Positions 14,001-20,783 of a stretch of 64,000 nt of DNA are shown one piece after another (the stretch's first letter is position 1; each line of letters begins with the position of its first letter). Under the pieces are notes generated by a model. The model was given only the letters and a program-made list of their open reading frames with translations, searched no databases and was not told where the DNA came from. The stretch spans positions 26,678 to 90,677 of IMG/VR virus record IMGVR_UViG_3300023179_008562; one strand, written 5' to 3'. A program made the translations under genes and the position numbers. Origin of the DNA: a virus.

Positions 14001-15268
14001 TGGGATCGGGAACTGTACAAATAATTGCCGCGGGTCAATTAAACGCCAGTAATTTATCAGTTTACCCCACTGACACTCGTACTGGATATTACCGCTCTCT
14101 GACAGAGCTGCCAGCGGCTACCAGCCTGGATTTTGACAATGTTGAGTTCATTGATGACATTAATATTTTGACTCAGCTAAGAAGAGGCACACAGGGAACC
14201 AAAGCTGGAATTCAGAGCGCCGGGTTGGCAGTGCTGGACGCTGGTGTAGATCAGAATATTCCTGGGATCAATATAACAGCAACAACCATTACTGGTAATG
14301 TGACATATCATACAACATCGACACCGCCATACGAGTTATTACTGTCTGGTAATGTCGTACCCGAATTGGGCAGCTATATCACACAGTCCAGCAGTGGTGC
14401 AAATGTGACTGTGACTGCCATCAGTGATTCACCTGCTGACACCATTCAGTTAAGTGGGGTAATGTCTGCATTGCCGGGAGATTATATCACTCAACCCAGT
14501 ACTGGTGCCAATGCTCTGATAAGAAACTCATCAGAAAACCAGATCTATCTGGACATTGTGTATACAGCAGGGCAATTTGGAATTGGGTCCGGTAACGTTT
14601 TCATCAACGGCAAAAACACTGGAGTATATCCCACCGCAGCCAAGCAACGTGGAGCATCACGCATTACTGTGACCTATAATACACCCACACCATTCGATTT
14701 CACAGATGCCACTATAGAATTAAGTGGAAGTGTCACAGTCAACTCCGGGGACTTGATTGGTCAACTCGTTGGTGGTGCTGAGCTACGGGCGAGTCGCACT
14801 ACTATTGACTCTAATCGGATATATACAGTTTACCAGAATACCAATGACCTTGTCATTGGTCAGGGCAATATACAGATCAACGGTCAGCCGACTTCAGTTT
14901 ATCCAATAAATAGAACTTATAATTCCACAATATCTAATGAAATCACCATTGACGGTGTTCGCCAACAGTTAATTTGCCCTGTGTCAGTGTCCTTGGTTGG
15001 TGGAACTGATGCAAACGGAAATGTGACACTGACCACAGGTACAAAAGTTTTACAAGAGAAAATTTGGTATAGTCCTGGTGTAGGCACTGCTGCCAACGGT
15101 GAGGGATTTGATACAACTTCAACCGAGCAAGTTTTGTTCCTTAAACAGCGTGCTGCAGAATTACTGACCAGTTCGGAATTGTCTGATGAGGGCGATGAAG
15201 ATATAGTAAATATACTAATTACTGAAGACGGAAAAATACTGTCGGCTGAGTTCGGAGGTTATCAATGA
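2099..15268 (+). CDS. Giant virion structural protein (4,389 aa) with FG-GAP propeller
   Basis: At 13.2 kb this is by far the largest gene here. It starts 30 nt after the previous stop and overlaps the next gene by ATGA, so it belongs to the tail operon. Visible parts: a long N-terminal region of beta-rich, Tyr/Asn/Asp-rich sequence; seven FG-GAP blades at about residues 2214-2855; two SGxGYxSxPT repeats near residues 3527-3594; and C-terminal beta repeats near residues 3914-4270. No membrane segment or signal peptide stands out. It is probably a tail, baseplate or fibre component. The propeller suggests protein or glycan binding at the particle surface, which is inference. No close named family is recognised over the full length. 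Confidence 0.75.
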   Translation: MAARKSSNLLPGVFQTDTNQKFLSATVDQLISEPRLTKVNGYIGRKFAPTYKSGDNYITEISADRQNYQLEPSLLVKDESGQITFFASYDDFLNKIKYYGGFTDKQSRLFEQEYYSFDPGISYDAFVNFSQYYWLPDGPEAVSVNTTTIELVKNFRVVRNVASDRYDFYDNNIVNNSITLARGGTYTFTVNQPGIPFWIQTELGIDGAINATPAISSRDVLGVENNGTDSGVITFRVPQSDAQDRFVKMKTVYNVDYAFSMAYADIHNSRLSEFLEKFPEYYGITNQFVGKTLVLVDQNLLTSRGEAAWSGDGIYDEQNYNTNPFDSSDIIPENQRSGVWQILYSESGVPEDPIIKLVPVLVLKQDQKVFVKSGIRASREFYQDYDGLLKPMPLLSNLQDTLYFQDGDSAGIYGFLKVVNPANDVIDVDREIIGKKLYTSPNGVKFTNGLKVRFGSDVSPVQYQNQEFYVERVGRGIHLVPVDILVRPEAYNDEIAQNYSDEIFPEYITINRDSIDLNAWSRNNRWFHIDVIIKTAAYNNRQPALDQRARAQRPIIQFDVNFQLFNNGRTAKKPIDILDVTTSDPFNAYDGQIIESIFGIKPFDGMRILFSAAEDPLVRNKIYVINLIQYDLDDSGLPTGPRRIALSIAEDGDAAVWDSVVVTQGQYRGVTWWFNGNQWVQGQQKTQLQQEPLFDIIDSDGRSLSEFYRSTFNGTRLFGYVRNAAGVTDKILGFALKYRNFGTQGDIEFENYYDTDVFSYVENQLTQSDLRISDYGFLYEIQSDGELAPRNNWRTAVESSRQYQILNFTYDGINNSFQLDVVAAESTSVPSLKVYKNNVFLQTNEYQLVDNKLTVTASLATNDKIDVLIYSRKPSNIGYYEVPSNLNLNAQNIDLNQISLGQVRNHLVALSQNSTELVGNILSTNNLRDIDITSQGGTILQHSAPVTYSMLFLMDKSANFIDALRFAQLEYSKFKNKFLELAQTLGGIESMTPEAGVDAIMVSLTNIKNISFPWYYSDMVPYGTLKRVVNGQGYTVFDPLVRSYEINGVFNDQVLSSRAVLVYLKKYNQNNFVQLINRLDYTFDQTRPAVTIESRVELDIDDVIKIVEYDNTDGNYIPETPTKLGLYPRYVPEIFLDNTYRQPINVIRGHDGSIIPAFNDYRDNLILELEKRIYNNIKLPETNINSDIMSLTPGKFRSSDYTLGEVTQLISRSFLAWVGNNRLDFSTNQTFASNDSFTWNYSGSQDRIDGEYMPGNWRACYQYYYDTQRPHLTPWEMLGFTSQPDWWQDYYGPAPYTGANQVLWDDLEAGRIRQGFRSLIDQGQGPGIDPTFARPGLSQVIPVDEHGILLSPAQILARSTHPKSAASAWKVGDFGPVEWAWRSSSDYPFAVQRAMALGKPARYFGLLIDTYGYKSDSLIDQYLTPNKNHLRQTDVKFNGDITQTGVVRSAGYINWIIDYLKNQGLDPVSKLSYILKNYQVNLAYKMSGFTDKKFIRVLAEQSSPSSTNDSIMIPDENYQIHLHKSTPIQKLTYSAVIVQKTTNGYSVKGYNLNNPFFTIIPSQTNNNSTKIQVLTEIATIFKDYQRVKLTVPYGYEFKNPQQVVDFLISYERYLLSQGFTFNGRDPDLRQPRNWKLSAQEFLFWSQQGWGVGSILVLSPTVNDLALVTKNAVVDEISNSQIGSRILDQNFKLVKNNNYNVVRTPTDFKISLSVTGSTIGFVELDLVQYEHALIFDNLTVFNDIIYKPELGNRQYRLKLIGQKTSNWDGSLNAPGFVYSSDQIQTWQPGRDYQRGELVQYKAQYWVALEFVIATTDFAWTKWKQIEQSQVRVGMLPNLSTLAVKGLISYDNYGQIQDSDQLKYSYGLIGYKPRQYLTDLGLSDATQIELYKGYIKQKGTENAVNQLTKSKFNNINSDIKYYEEWAVRVGEYGALNMNPYVEIALDETNFGVNPSLARFVEDTSRDQGDGITVFNKTQLYGSSGHFSGFVALNRSVISDISNDIPTAGYVNIEDIDATLFDLSYYSYIGLDIDYVGSGYTIWCARDFAGDWNVYRVTETDNHIISVANSLDNYVSFTTQAPHQLTIGDVFLVKGLNSAFDGFYRVHQTQGLDQIIALYQGDPANYQNLTSLDGFAMLLRLDSMRFRYMEDARIYGLNNPLHGWKAGDKIWIDVDAATTTANGQSQDTESGTWKVYEKTMPWGLQQNLSKASGEYVTNDGFGTSVKMNADGLYAVVGSPKSLNTGTVTVFNKNASGVLVEGEQLLPKLDQTLDYGAEVSLATERLAIGAPGSVSNTGRVFVYNRPTGTSTFLPTQVLSGPANSAGRFGSSLTFDEVGNWLYVGAPDEDRVYVYGLNPRVSVKTQSLAINSPTNIITLSFSPDVPNNAESLLITGVNRIFLPDIDYTVTGRIITFASNLSSGDYEITQRSYYTLVKVLTGPAGSEFGYAVSASLDGAQLAVGAPNDSVTVDDAAIPGAGAVYVYDRSIEAFNTITDATDTEGVTYQTRGNIGLIYRVTINNTEVSDYVVAGDHTLKFKKTPVIGQVIYVETNEFKLLEKLIGIDSLEGGLTAIQENCRFGTSLTICSNNCAIYVGAPNYDAGTQYNTGAVWKFHNRGRLYGTNTGSTRDPVFTPGDTIRLDNFEITVTGTSLDDLVQDINNASVLGVTATNQNGHLRLDSDRTVAKNLLRILSGENNTGDTDGVSNVYAAAGLSVFAFMQIIVTPYRNANEQFGKRVVLARNAYMLVIASDGGTTRHYTTFDQDQTYIDDRSTGIFDSVVNSGSVYIYELYDDPRNEVEHPGRYAFAQQLDPGQLRAGDRFGAAIDVVGRQIVVTAPTSDLVKTDAGAVYVFNNPTGHRGWHLIRYQEPRVDIETVNRMYLYDTISHTILTNLEFIDPAKGKILGLAEQEITFKTPYDPAYYNRGASTQTDLDRNLYWGPSQIGQVWWNLDNVRYLDYEQGDLSYRSANWGRVFPGSTVEVCEWVESDVLPSQYSGDGQAKHADDSAYVEIMTVDPVTNIITSKYYYWVTGKTELDYNIPFRKLPLNSIRNLIENPRNQDIAYAALIRNNAVVFYNLGKYLSARNTILHLDYELQPNDSLIHSEYDLLQVGNVSSAIPEKIVNRMIDSLSGINNTGANVPDPTLPPANRYGISIRPRQTMFVDRLQAMSDLVDFVNSIFITKPITRQYDLRQLMSEEPIPDVKYSEYDHQVETRIELDYIDTVKTPVGYRVLVKIDTTQDGLWVIYQLRSDRTWQVTRVQRYKTELYWDFVDWYAEGYNITDKIEYVVETLVDALALPARPGDEILIRVNRGLNNVRGWNLISVSDNGEFQVVGIENGTIQLKSSLYNLTDNQLGFDGRGFDSSRYDQNPNIEIRQILAALKDDIFVNELRSEFNNLFFVMINYLMTEQKYVDWIFKTSFISVAHKLRDLNQYPNYVKDNQTYYLDYINEIKPYATKVREYLIKYAGDDNYAGDVTDFDLPPYYDRELGQWRSPDGEYIEQDRQLWATGYLADGTLINPDYPQWYQHRHHQIVAIVVEDSGQGYTSEPTITIVGGGGNVIAARARARIDFDTGQVIDIEIVSSGNGYASTPTVVINGSCERPARAYAVLKNLQVRSFDSTLKFDRINYTSLVKEWAANTVYAAGDILTYAVPDGGTLVRTAYRVLNNMVTGAQFDPTNLEICPADYFTNANDRIIAYYQPLTGAVGRDLRKLISGIDYPGVGITGLTFDRQPGFDGLLDGEPFDAVEYDEDGNPILSRSAVDTIIRSNYLDSNLGLRPEDIDVDGGAYVDTYSSHAPEELVPGIVFDTLNLKVYTKVALGTTLLGYRIFVDMLGVPHYTRIASAYSTKLTRDLNLNDQRMYVADATVLARPDPTTATPGVVFVNAERITYYRNYATEVRFWVPNVSYRSDTVLSHGNIITFSGPVTANIGDTIHQPDSGANIRVVSNVVSSLEVPAQYTLSQGRIVGNVLIMGSGTVQIIAAGQLNASNLSVYPTDTRTGYYRSLTELPAATSLDFDNVEFIDDINILTQLRRGTQGTKAGIQSAGLAVLDAGVDQNIPGINITATTITGNVTYHTTSTPPYELLLSGNVVPELGSYITQSSSGANVTVTAISDSPADTIQLSGVMSALPGDYITQPSTGANALIRNSSENQIYLDIVYTAGQFGIGSGNVFINGKNTGVYPTAAKQRGASRITVTYNTPTPFDFTDATIELSGSVTVNSGDLIGQLVGGAELRASRTTIDSNRIYTVYQNTNDLVIGQGNIQINGQPTSVYPINRTYNSTISNEITIDGVRQQLICPVSVSLVGGTDANGNVTLTTGTKVLQEKIWYSPGVGTAANGEGFDTTSTEQVLFLKQRAAELLTSSELSDEGDEDIVNILITEDGKILSAEFGGYQ
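8740..10665 (+). repeat. Seven FG-GAP (integrin-alpha-like) repeats within the giant protein
   Basis: Seven consecutive blades can be read. Each has an (F/Y)G motif, then a strand ending in VGAP or similar, then a closing strand of the type AVYVYDR. Blade openings: DGFGTSV, DYGAEVS, GRFGSSL, SEFGYAV, CRFGTSL, EQFGKRV and DRFGAAI. The matching inner motifs are VVGSP, AIGAP, YVGAP, AVGAP, YVGAP, VIASD and VVTAP. Seven is the blade number of the closed integrin-type beta propeller. Blades 6 and 7 are the most divergent. Confidence 0.8.
12679..12880 (+). repeat. Two SGxGYxSxPT repeats in the giant protein
   Basis: Two copies of the motif SGQGYTSEPTITI and SGNGYASTPTVVI lie about 45 residues apart, separated by a Gly-rich turn and an Ala/Arg-rich strand. 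Short modules of this kind are common in phage tail proteins as beta-sandwich or beta-helix units. Confidence 0.65.
13840..14905 (+). repeat. C-terminal interleaved beta repeats of the giant protein
   Basis: Two repeat types alternate. Type A is SGxVxxxxGDxIxQxxSGAN, with four copies starting near 13,846, 14,341, 14,449 and 14,722; the last ends in GGAE. Type B is IGxGNxxINGxxTxVYP, with two clear copies near 14,583 and 14,853 and a degenerate one near 13,990. The pattern suggests duplication of a compact beta domain near the C-terminal end of a fibre or baseplate protein. Confidence 0.65.
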
Positions 15269-17136
15269 CAATTAAAATTAGCCAGTTAGGAACACTGAGT
15301 ACACTGGCTGGAAACACTCTTATACCAGTGGTGGAATCCACAGGAACTGGATTTACCAGCAAAAAAATTCAGGCGTCTGCTCTGAGAAGTTTTTTTGCCA
15401 ATCTTGCCACCGGTGGAGATTCGGCAAATTTAAGAATTAATTCTGATTTAATCCCATCGGCCGCTGGGACATATAACCTGGGGTCTGCTGGCTCGCCCTA
15501 TGCTGATTTTTATCTGTCAGGAACTCTGGCTACCAGCAGTGTCATACAAAATACTTCTAATATTCAATCGCAGTCCACAACCACTGGTGCATTGGTGGTA
15601 CAGGGTGGAGTTGGGGTAACCGGCAACATCAATGCTCAAAGTGTTGCTGCAACCAGTTTGACTGGTACACTTGCCACGCCTAATCAACCCAATATCACTG
15701 GGGTTGGGGTAATTACCAGTGGTACCTGGCAAGGGATGTCCATCACTAATACATATCTGGCCAACAGCAGCCTGACAATCAACGGCACAAGTGTATCACT
15801 GGGCGGCATTGCGACCGTCACAGCCAACGCAGCAACCCTGACTGGTACCGCCCTGAACTCAACCGTTGTTGCATCGAGTTTGACATCAGTGGGTAACCTG
15901 ACTTCATTGAGTGCTCGTGGTGCAATTACCACAACCGGTAATATAAGTGCCGCGTATTTCATTGGTGACGGCAGCCAATTGACCAATGTTCCGGCCAGTG
16001 CTCTGATTGGGACTGCCTCGTCAATTGCAGTGAGCGGAAATATCACTGCAGGCAACGTTTCAGCAACTAGATTGACTGGTACATTAACTACGGCATCACA
16101 AACTAATATCACAGCAGTGGGCAATATTGTCACTGGCACCTGGTCAGCGACACCAATTCAGAACGCATACTTGGCCAATAGCAGTATTACCATCAACGGC
16201 ACAGCGGTATCATTGGGCGGCAGTGCAACTGTCACAGCCAACGCAGCCACACTGACTGGTACAACATTAAACGCAACAGTAGTTGCTTCAAGTTTGACAT
16301 CAGTTGGTAACATCACAAGTGGTACCTGGTCGGGTTCAGTAATTCAACCAGCTTACATTGCTACCCTGAACCAGAACACCACAGGAAGTGCAGCCAGCTT
16401 GACCACCTCACGTAACATCAACGGAGTGGCATTCAATGGCACAGCTGACATCACTGTCACAGCCAATGCGGCTACCCTGACTGGTACAACATTGAACTCA
16501 ACAGTTGTGGCATCAAGTTTGACCTCAGTGGGCAACCTGACTGCACTGAGTGCCAGTGGCAATATTAGTACTACCGGTAACGTTATTGCTGCCAAATACT
16601 ACGGCGACGGTAGCAGCCTAACTGGAGTAGTGGCCACTGGTATCGGTAACCTGACGTCAATCACAGTGGGAAATATCACTAATGCCAATACCAATGGTGT
16701 TGGGAATATTGGGTCATCCACAAATAGTTTTAATACTATATTTGCTCGAGCAACGTCTGCACAATACGCGGATATTGCCGAATGTTATTTGGCAGATGCT
16801 GCGTATACACCAGGCACAGTTCTGGAATTTGGTGGCAAATTTGAAGTCACTGAATCCACTGATGAGTCTCAGAGAATTGCTGGTGTGGTGTCCACCAATC
16901 CTGCATACGTCATGAATGATCAATTACAAGGTCAGCACGTGGTGCAAGTGGCACTATTGGGCCGTGTGCCCTGTCGAGTTCGTGGAAAAATATTCAAAGG
17001 TGACTTCATGGTGGCAGGCGGCAGCGGCTATGCCAGGCCCACTGCCTATCCCAAATTTGGCACTGTGATTGGCAAGGCACTGGAAGATTTTGATGGTGTT
17101 GATGGTATTATTGAAATCGTGGTGGGTAGGCTCTGA
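15265..17136 (+). CDS. Repetitive tail-fibre-like protein with YADIAE C-terminal domain
   Basis: 623 residues; the start overlaps the giant gene's stop by four bases (ATGA). The middle is low-complexity Thr/Ser/Gly/Ala-rich sequence with repeated units of the type NAATLTGT..LNSTVVASSLTSVGN and ITSGTW, at least three copies, typical of trimeric fibre shafts. The last 120 residues form a distinct domain beginning YADIAECYLAD, with PGTVLEFGG and a GRVPCRV core, that recurs in the protein starting at 19,292. Phage fibre C-terminal domains of this sort often help trimerisation and may be cleaved off, but no catalytic residues were assigned. Probable role: receptor-facing or decorating fibre. Confidence 0.65.
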   Translation: MTIKISQLGTLSTLAGNTLIPVVESTGTGFTSKKIQASALRSFFANLATGGDSANLRINSDLIPSAAGTYNLGSAGSPYADFYLSGTLATSSVIQNTSNIQSQSTTTGALVVQGGVGVTGNINAQSVAATSLTGTLATPNQPNITGVGVITSGTWQGMSITNTYLANSSLTINGTSVSLGGIATVTANAATLTGTALNSTVVASSLTSVGNLTSLSARGAITTTGNISAAYFIGDGSQLTNVPASALIGTASSIAVSGNITAGNVSATRLTGTLTTASQTNITAVGNIVTGTWSATPIQNAYLANSSITINGTAVSLGGSATVTANAATLTGTTLNATVVASSLTSVGNITSGTWSGSVIQPAYIATLNQNTTGSAASLTTSRNINGVAFNGTADITVTANAATLTGTTLNSTVVASSLTSVGNLTALSASGNISTTGNVIAAKYYGDGSSLTGVVATGIGNLTSITVGNITNANTNGVGNIGSSTNSFNTIFARATSAQYADIAECYLADAAYTPGTVLEFGGKFEVTESTDESQRIAGVVSTNPAYVMNDQLQGQHVVQVALLGRVPCRVRGKIFKGDFMVAGGSGYARPTAYPKFGTVIGKALEDFDGVDGIIEIVVGRL

Positions 17137-17137
17137 A

Positions 17138-17830
17138 ATGCATACTCGGACCGAAATAAATAATGATATGAATAACATAAATCAACAATCATCAGAAATT
17201 CAGACACCTGAAAAGACCCCCGACGAACGTGGCGGAGTGCACATTCAGGGTCATATCAAGATTTTTGATCCTGTGACACAGGAAGTTTTTGTGGACAAAA
17301 GAAATGCCATTCATTATGAGAATATGAGTGAGGCATTGGCATTGAGTGTAGCCAACAAAGGCAACTCGTTTATCAGCGAAATGCATTTTGGAAATGGTGG
17401 TACCACAGTGGATCCCACTGGCGTTATCACATATCTGCCCACAAACACCAATGTACAGAATGCCAATTTATACAGTCCCCAGTACTATAAAATTGTTGAT
17501 GACACCAACGCTGCCAACGGTGACCCTTCCAGAAACAGAATGGAAGTCACACACATTCCTGGCCAGATATACACTGATATTGTTGTCAGATGTCTGCTGG
17601 ACTACGGTGAGCCCAGTGGGCAGGCAGCCTTTGATAACAGCCAGGACCTGAACGGTCAGTTTGTATTCGATGAATTGGGACTCAAGGGGTATAGTTTAAA
17701 CGGCCCTGGTCAGGGAAAATTACTGACACACGTAATTTTTAGTCCAGTTCAAAAATCACTCAACAGATTGATACAAATTGATTATACAGTTCGCATACAG
17801 ACACTGACTAATTTGAGCACAAACGCATAA
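17138..17830 (+). CDS. Phage structural protein, function unknown
   Basis: About 230 residues. The open frame extends upstream, but the ATG at 17,138 lies one base after the previous stop and is preceded by GGTAGG; an alternative ATG lies at 17,168. The N-terminal 40 residues are hydrophilic, followed by HIQGHIKIFDP and MHFGNGGTTVDPTG, then beta-rich sequence ending in VQKSLNRLIQIDYTVRI. There is no cysteine-rich, membrane or enzymatic signature. Position between fibre genes makes a virion role likely, perhaps a small tail or fibre-associated protein. Not assigned to a named family. Confidence 0.6.
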   Translation: MHTRTEINNDMNNINQQSSEIQTPEKTPDERGGVHIQGHIKIFDPVTQEVFVDKRNAIHYENMSEALALSVANKGNSFISEMHFGNGGTTVDPTGVITYLPTNTNVQNANLYSPQYYKIVDDTNAANGDPSRNRMEVTHIPGQIYTDIVVRCLLDYGEPSGQAAFDNSQDLNGQFVFDELGLKGYSLNGPGQGKLLTHVIFSPVQKSLNRLIQIDYTVRIQTLTNLSTNA

Positions 17831-17843
17831 CTAGGAAAAGATC

Positions 17844-19250
17844 ATGTCATATATTATAAGAAAAACCAACGGCACAACACTAGGCACCATCCTGGATGGC
17901 ACCATTGATGACAGATCCAAGACCAGTCTGCGGCTAGTGGGCAGAAATTACAGCAATTACGGTCAGATCATAGCCGACGATCTGGTGAGTTTACTGGAAA
18001 ACTTTGCCTATGGCATTGCCCCACCAAATCCTCTGGCGGGACAACTCTGGTGGAACACTGACGATCAGAGATTACGTGTTTACAATGGATCTGCATTTAA
18101 AATTGTCAGTAGTTGTACCGCACAAGACACTGGTCCTGTGACCACCACTGCTGGTGACCTGTGGTGGGATTCAGTCAACAAACAATTGTATGTTTATGAC
18201 GGAACTACCCCCTACAATTTGTCCGGCTGGCGTCTGATAGGCCCACAGAGAAATGGCAGTGGTGCCGTCTGGGAACAGATTGCTGATACTACGCAGACTG
18301 TCCACGACGTTGTTTCCATATATCTGAACAGAGTTCGAGTTGGTATCATCTGTCTGGATACTGAGTTTACTCCAGCAACTCCCATTGCAGGATTCAGTAC
18401 CATTAAGCCGGGGCATAATCTCAACAGTTCGGGAATATTCAATGGCACCTCTGTTGATAGTCGGAAGTTGGCTGGAGTCGCAGCAGAAAACTATCTGAGA
18501 AGCGATGTCAATGGTACCACCACAGGATCACTGACCATATCAAATAATTTGGGTCTGACCATTGGTAAATCAGCCAATCTGCAAATTACCACCAGTTCCA
18601 TAGGTGATGTCAGTATAAAGAACACCAGACTCAATGGCAGAATCAGCTTGTATTCCAATACCCAGGGCTCAAATACCGAATCATTTTACATTGATGGCGG
18701 CACCGGTAAGACAGTGATGAACTCAGCGGCAGTGGGCGACATTACCACATCCACATCCACCACCACTGGTGCATTGGTTGTTGCTGGTGGGGTAGGCATT
18801 TCTGGTGGTTTGAATGTAGGCGGAGTCGCAAACTTTTTGGGATCAGCAACTGCTGTGACTATGCCCACAGGAACTGCCAACACCAGCGTGGCCACCACCG
18901 AGTTTGTTATCAGTAGTTCGGGATTTTTGAAAAATAAAATTTATGTGGGTTCAGAAACATATGTGGCGGTTGAAGACTTTGGTGTGGGTAATATGTCCGT
19001 GGTTGTTGATGGTGTCACTGTGGTGACTGCTAGTCGAGACGGACTGAATTTAGCAAGTGGTGCCACCGCCGTCACCCAACCCGACGCCCACAACAGCGCA
19101 GGCAATGCCAGAGTTGCAACCACCCAGTTTGTCAAAACAGCTACCCAATGGTGGGGCGGCAGTGCAAAATTTGTTAGTCCCCAATCCCCCAACCCCGGAG
19201 TTAATGATACGGGTTCTCGGGATGGTGATTTTTGGTTTCAGTACATTTGA
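17844..19250 (+). CDS. Tail-fibre-like structural protein, paralogue of the protein at 19,292
   Basis: 468 residues with an AGGAAAAG ribosome site before ATG 17,844. The N-terminal 90 residues (MSYIIRKTNGTT, then TSLRLVGRNYSNYG and LLENFAYGIAPPNPLAGQLWW) align by eye with the start of the 19,292 protein. Tandem GxLWWxT and GDLWWDS units follow, then a conserved AGFSTIKPGHNL block. The C-terminal half has fibre-like repeats with two copies of an (V/A)(A)TTxFV motif, and lacks the YADLAE domain found in its paralogue, ending instead with a short Trp-rich tail. Probably a fibre or baseplate-attached protein. Confidence 0.65.
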   Translation: MSYIIRKTNGTTLGTILDGTIDDRSKTSLRLVGRNYSNYGQIIADDLVSLLENFAYGIAPPNPLAGQLWWNTDDQRLRVYNGSAFKIVSSCTAQDTGPVTTTAGDLWWDSVNKQLYVYDGTTPYNLSGWRLIGPQRNGSGAVWEQIADTTQTVHDVVSIYLNRVRVGIICLDTEFTPATPIAGFSTIKPGHNLNSSGIFNGTSVDSRKLAGVAAENYLRSDVNGTTTGSLTISNNLGLTIGKSANLQITTSSIGDVSIKNTRLNGRISLYSNTQGSNTESFYIDGGTGKTVMNSAAVGDITTSTSTTTGALVVAGGVGISGGLNVGGVANFLGSATAVTMPTGTANTSVATTEFVISSSGFLKNKIYVGSETYVAVEDFGVGNMSVVVDGVTVVTASRDGLNLASGATAVTQPDAHNSAGNARVATTQFVKTATQWWGGSAKFVSPQSPNPGVNDTGSRDGDFWFQYI

Positions 19251-19260
19251 TCAGGTTTCG

Positions 19261-19268
19261 AATAAATA
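19261..19268 (+). promoter_or_regulatory. Late-promoter-like AATAAATA
   Basis: AATAAATA matches the NATAAATA form of the T4-like late promoter. It lies 11 bases after the previous stop and 24 bases before the ATG at 19,292, so a start about 6-8 bases downstream would give a short leader. AT-rich sequence around it makes chance matches possible. Confidence 0.35.
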
Positions 19269-19291
19269 TATACTATTATAGGTCATAAACG

Positions 19292-20770
19292 ATGTCATAC
19301 ACAATTACTACCACTTCGGGCACCACAATTGCAACTGTTGCAGACGGGACCGTTAATAATTCCAACACCAGTTTGACTCTAATTGGTAAAAACTATGCTG
19401 GTTACGGGGTCTTTTTAAATGAAAACTTTGTAAAACTATTAGAAAACTTTTCTTACGGTACTCCCCCAGCCACTCCGCTAACTGGACAAATTTGGTATGA
19501 CACCAGCGTTGGGGTTTTGAAGGTCTACACTGGATCAAACTGGAAGGCAATTAGTAGCTCTGCATCTGGTGCCACCTCCCCAGTAAACCCAGTCATTGGT
19601 GATTTGTGGTGGGATTCAACAAATTCACAATTAAAAGTCTGGAGTGGCACCACCTGGGTCATCATTGGGCCATCCTATACTTCTACATCAGGCACCAGTG
19701 GTGCTCTGGTGGAAACCATACTGGACACATCCAGCGTCAGCCACGTCATTGTAAAATTTTATATTTCCAACACAGTTGTGGGAATACTGAGTAAAGACGC
19801 AGTATTTACTCCACAAACCAGCATTGCTGGGTTCAGTACAATCAAACCAGGTTTTAACCTGGTAAGTACCAGTGCCATCACTGGATCACAGTTTTCAGGG
19901 GATGCCAGTAACGCTTTGTCACTACAGGGCATCACGGCCAACCAATTACTGCGTAGTGATCAGAACACCAGCACCAGTTACAACATAACAGCCGGTGGGC
20001 TGACCATTGGATCAGATTTAAGTATCTCTTCAGTTTCAGCGTCAGAAGTCGGCATTGTCAACACCACACTGAACAAAGATTTGAATTTGTATGTCAATGC
20101 CGGCGGGGTTCAGACCCGAGCCATTGGTGTTTTTGGTGGCAACGCAGCAGTGTTTCTCAATGGGGCGTCCCTGTCAGTTGCTGGCAACGCCAGAGTCACT
20201 GGTGCATTGACTGCAGCATCAAATCTAACAGTGTCCGGAACAGCAACATTTAACCAGACAGTCACAATTGGTGGACAAATTTTACCTAACAGCACAAACA
20301 CAATTGAAATCGGGTCGAATAGCAATAAGTTTGCCAATGTTTGGGCAACTACCTTTAGAGGTACTGCAATAACTGCCAACTACGCTGACTTGGCAGAACG
20401 CTTTGCTGCAGATCAGCCCTACACTGCTGGCACAGTAGTGGCACTGGGTGGCACACGAGAAGTCACTGCAGTATCAGAAGATTTGAGTGAGGATGTATTT
20501 GGGGTAGTCAGTGAGCGTGCTGGATTTTTGATGAATGGTGCTGCTGGTGATGATTCAACACACCCCCCAATTGCAGTCAGTGGTAGAGTTCCGGTCAGAG
20601 TCATTGGCCGAGTTAAAAAAGGCGACAGATTGGTCGCAGCGGGCAATGGGCTTGCAAGATCTGCCAGACGGGACGAGATGACCGCGTTCAATGTCATTGG
20701 TAGATCTCTTGAAAATAAAGAAAAAGACGGCGAAGGCGTGGTAGAAGCCATCGTCAAACTAAATAGTTAA
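19292..20770 (+). CDS. Tail-fibre-like structural protein with YADLAE C-terminal domain
   Basis: 492 residues. The N-terminal half is paralogous to the protein at 17,844 (MSYTITTTSGTTIAT, NYAGYG, LLENFSYGTPPATPLTGQ, GDLWWDS, AGFSTIKPGFNL). Its C-terminal 130 residues are paralogous to the protein at 15,265 (YADLAERFAADQPYTAGTVV, then GRVPVRVIGRVKKGD). It is therefore a chimera of the two neighbouring fibre types. Thr/Ser-rich shaft repeats lie between. Probable trimeric fibre or appendage; whether the C-terminal domain is an autoproteolytic chaperone is not decidable here. Confidence 0.65.
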   Translation: MSYTITTTSGTTIATVADGTVNNSNTSLTLIGKNYAGYGVFLNENFVKLLENFSYGTPPATPLTGQIWYDTSVGVLKVYTGSNWKAISSSASGATSPVNPVIGDLWWDSTNSQLKVWSGTTWVIIGPSYTSTSGTSGALVETILDTSSVSHVIVKFYISNTVVGILSKDAVFTPQTSIAGFSTIKPGFNLVSTSAITGSQFSGDASNALSLQGITANQLLRSDQNTSTSYNITAGGLTIGSDLSISSVSASEVGIVNTTLNKDLNLYVNAGGVQTRAIGVFGGNAAVFLNGASLSVAGNARVTGALTAASNLTVSGTATFNQTVTIGGQILPNSTNTIEIGSNSNKFANVWATTFRGTAITANYADLAERFAADQPYTAGTVVALGGTREVTAVSEDLSEDVFGVVSERAGFLMNGAAGDDSTHPPIAVSGRVPVRVIGRVKKGDRLVAAGNGLARSARRDEMTAFNVIGRSLENKEKDGEGVVEAIVKLNS

Positions 20771-20783
20771 AAGGAACTAAAAA

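Noticed and set aside
15600-16600. Direct DNA repeats resembling a CRISPR array
   Set aside because: The repeats are imperfect, in frame, and encode the shaft of a fibre protein.
17155-17162. Late-promoter AATAAATA
   Set aside because: It lies inside the preferred coding frame, five codons from the start, too close even to the next possible ATG.
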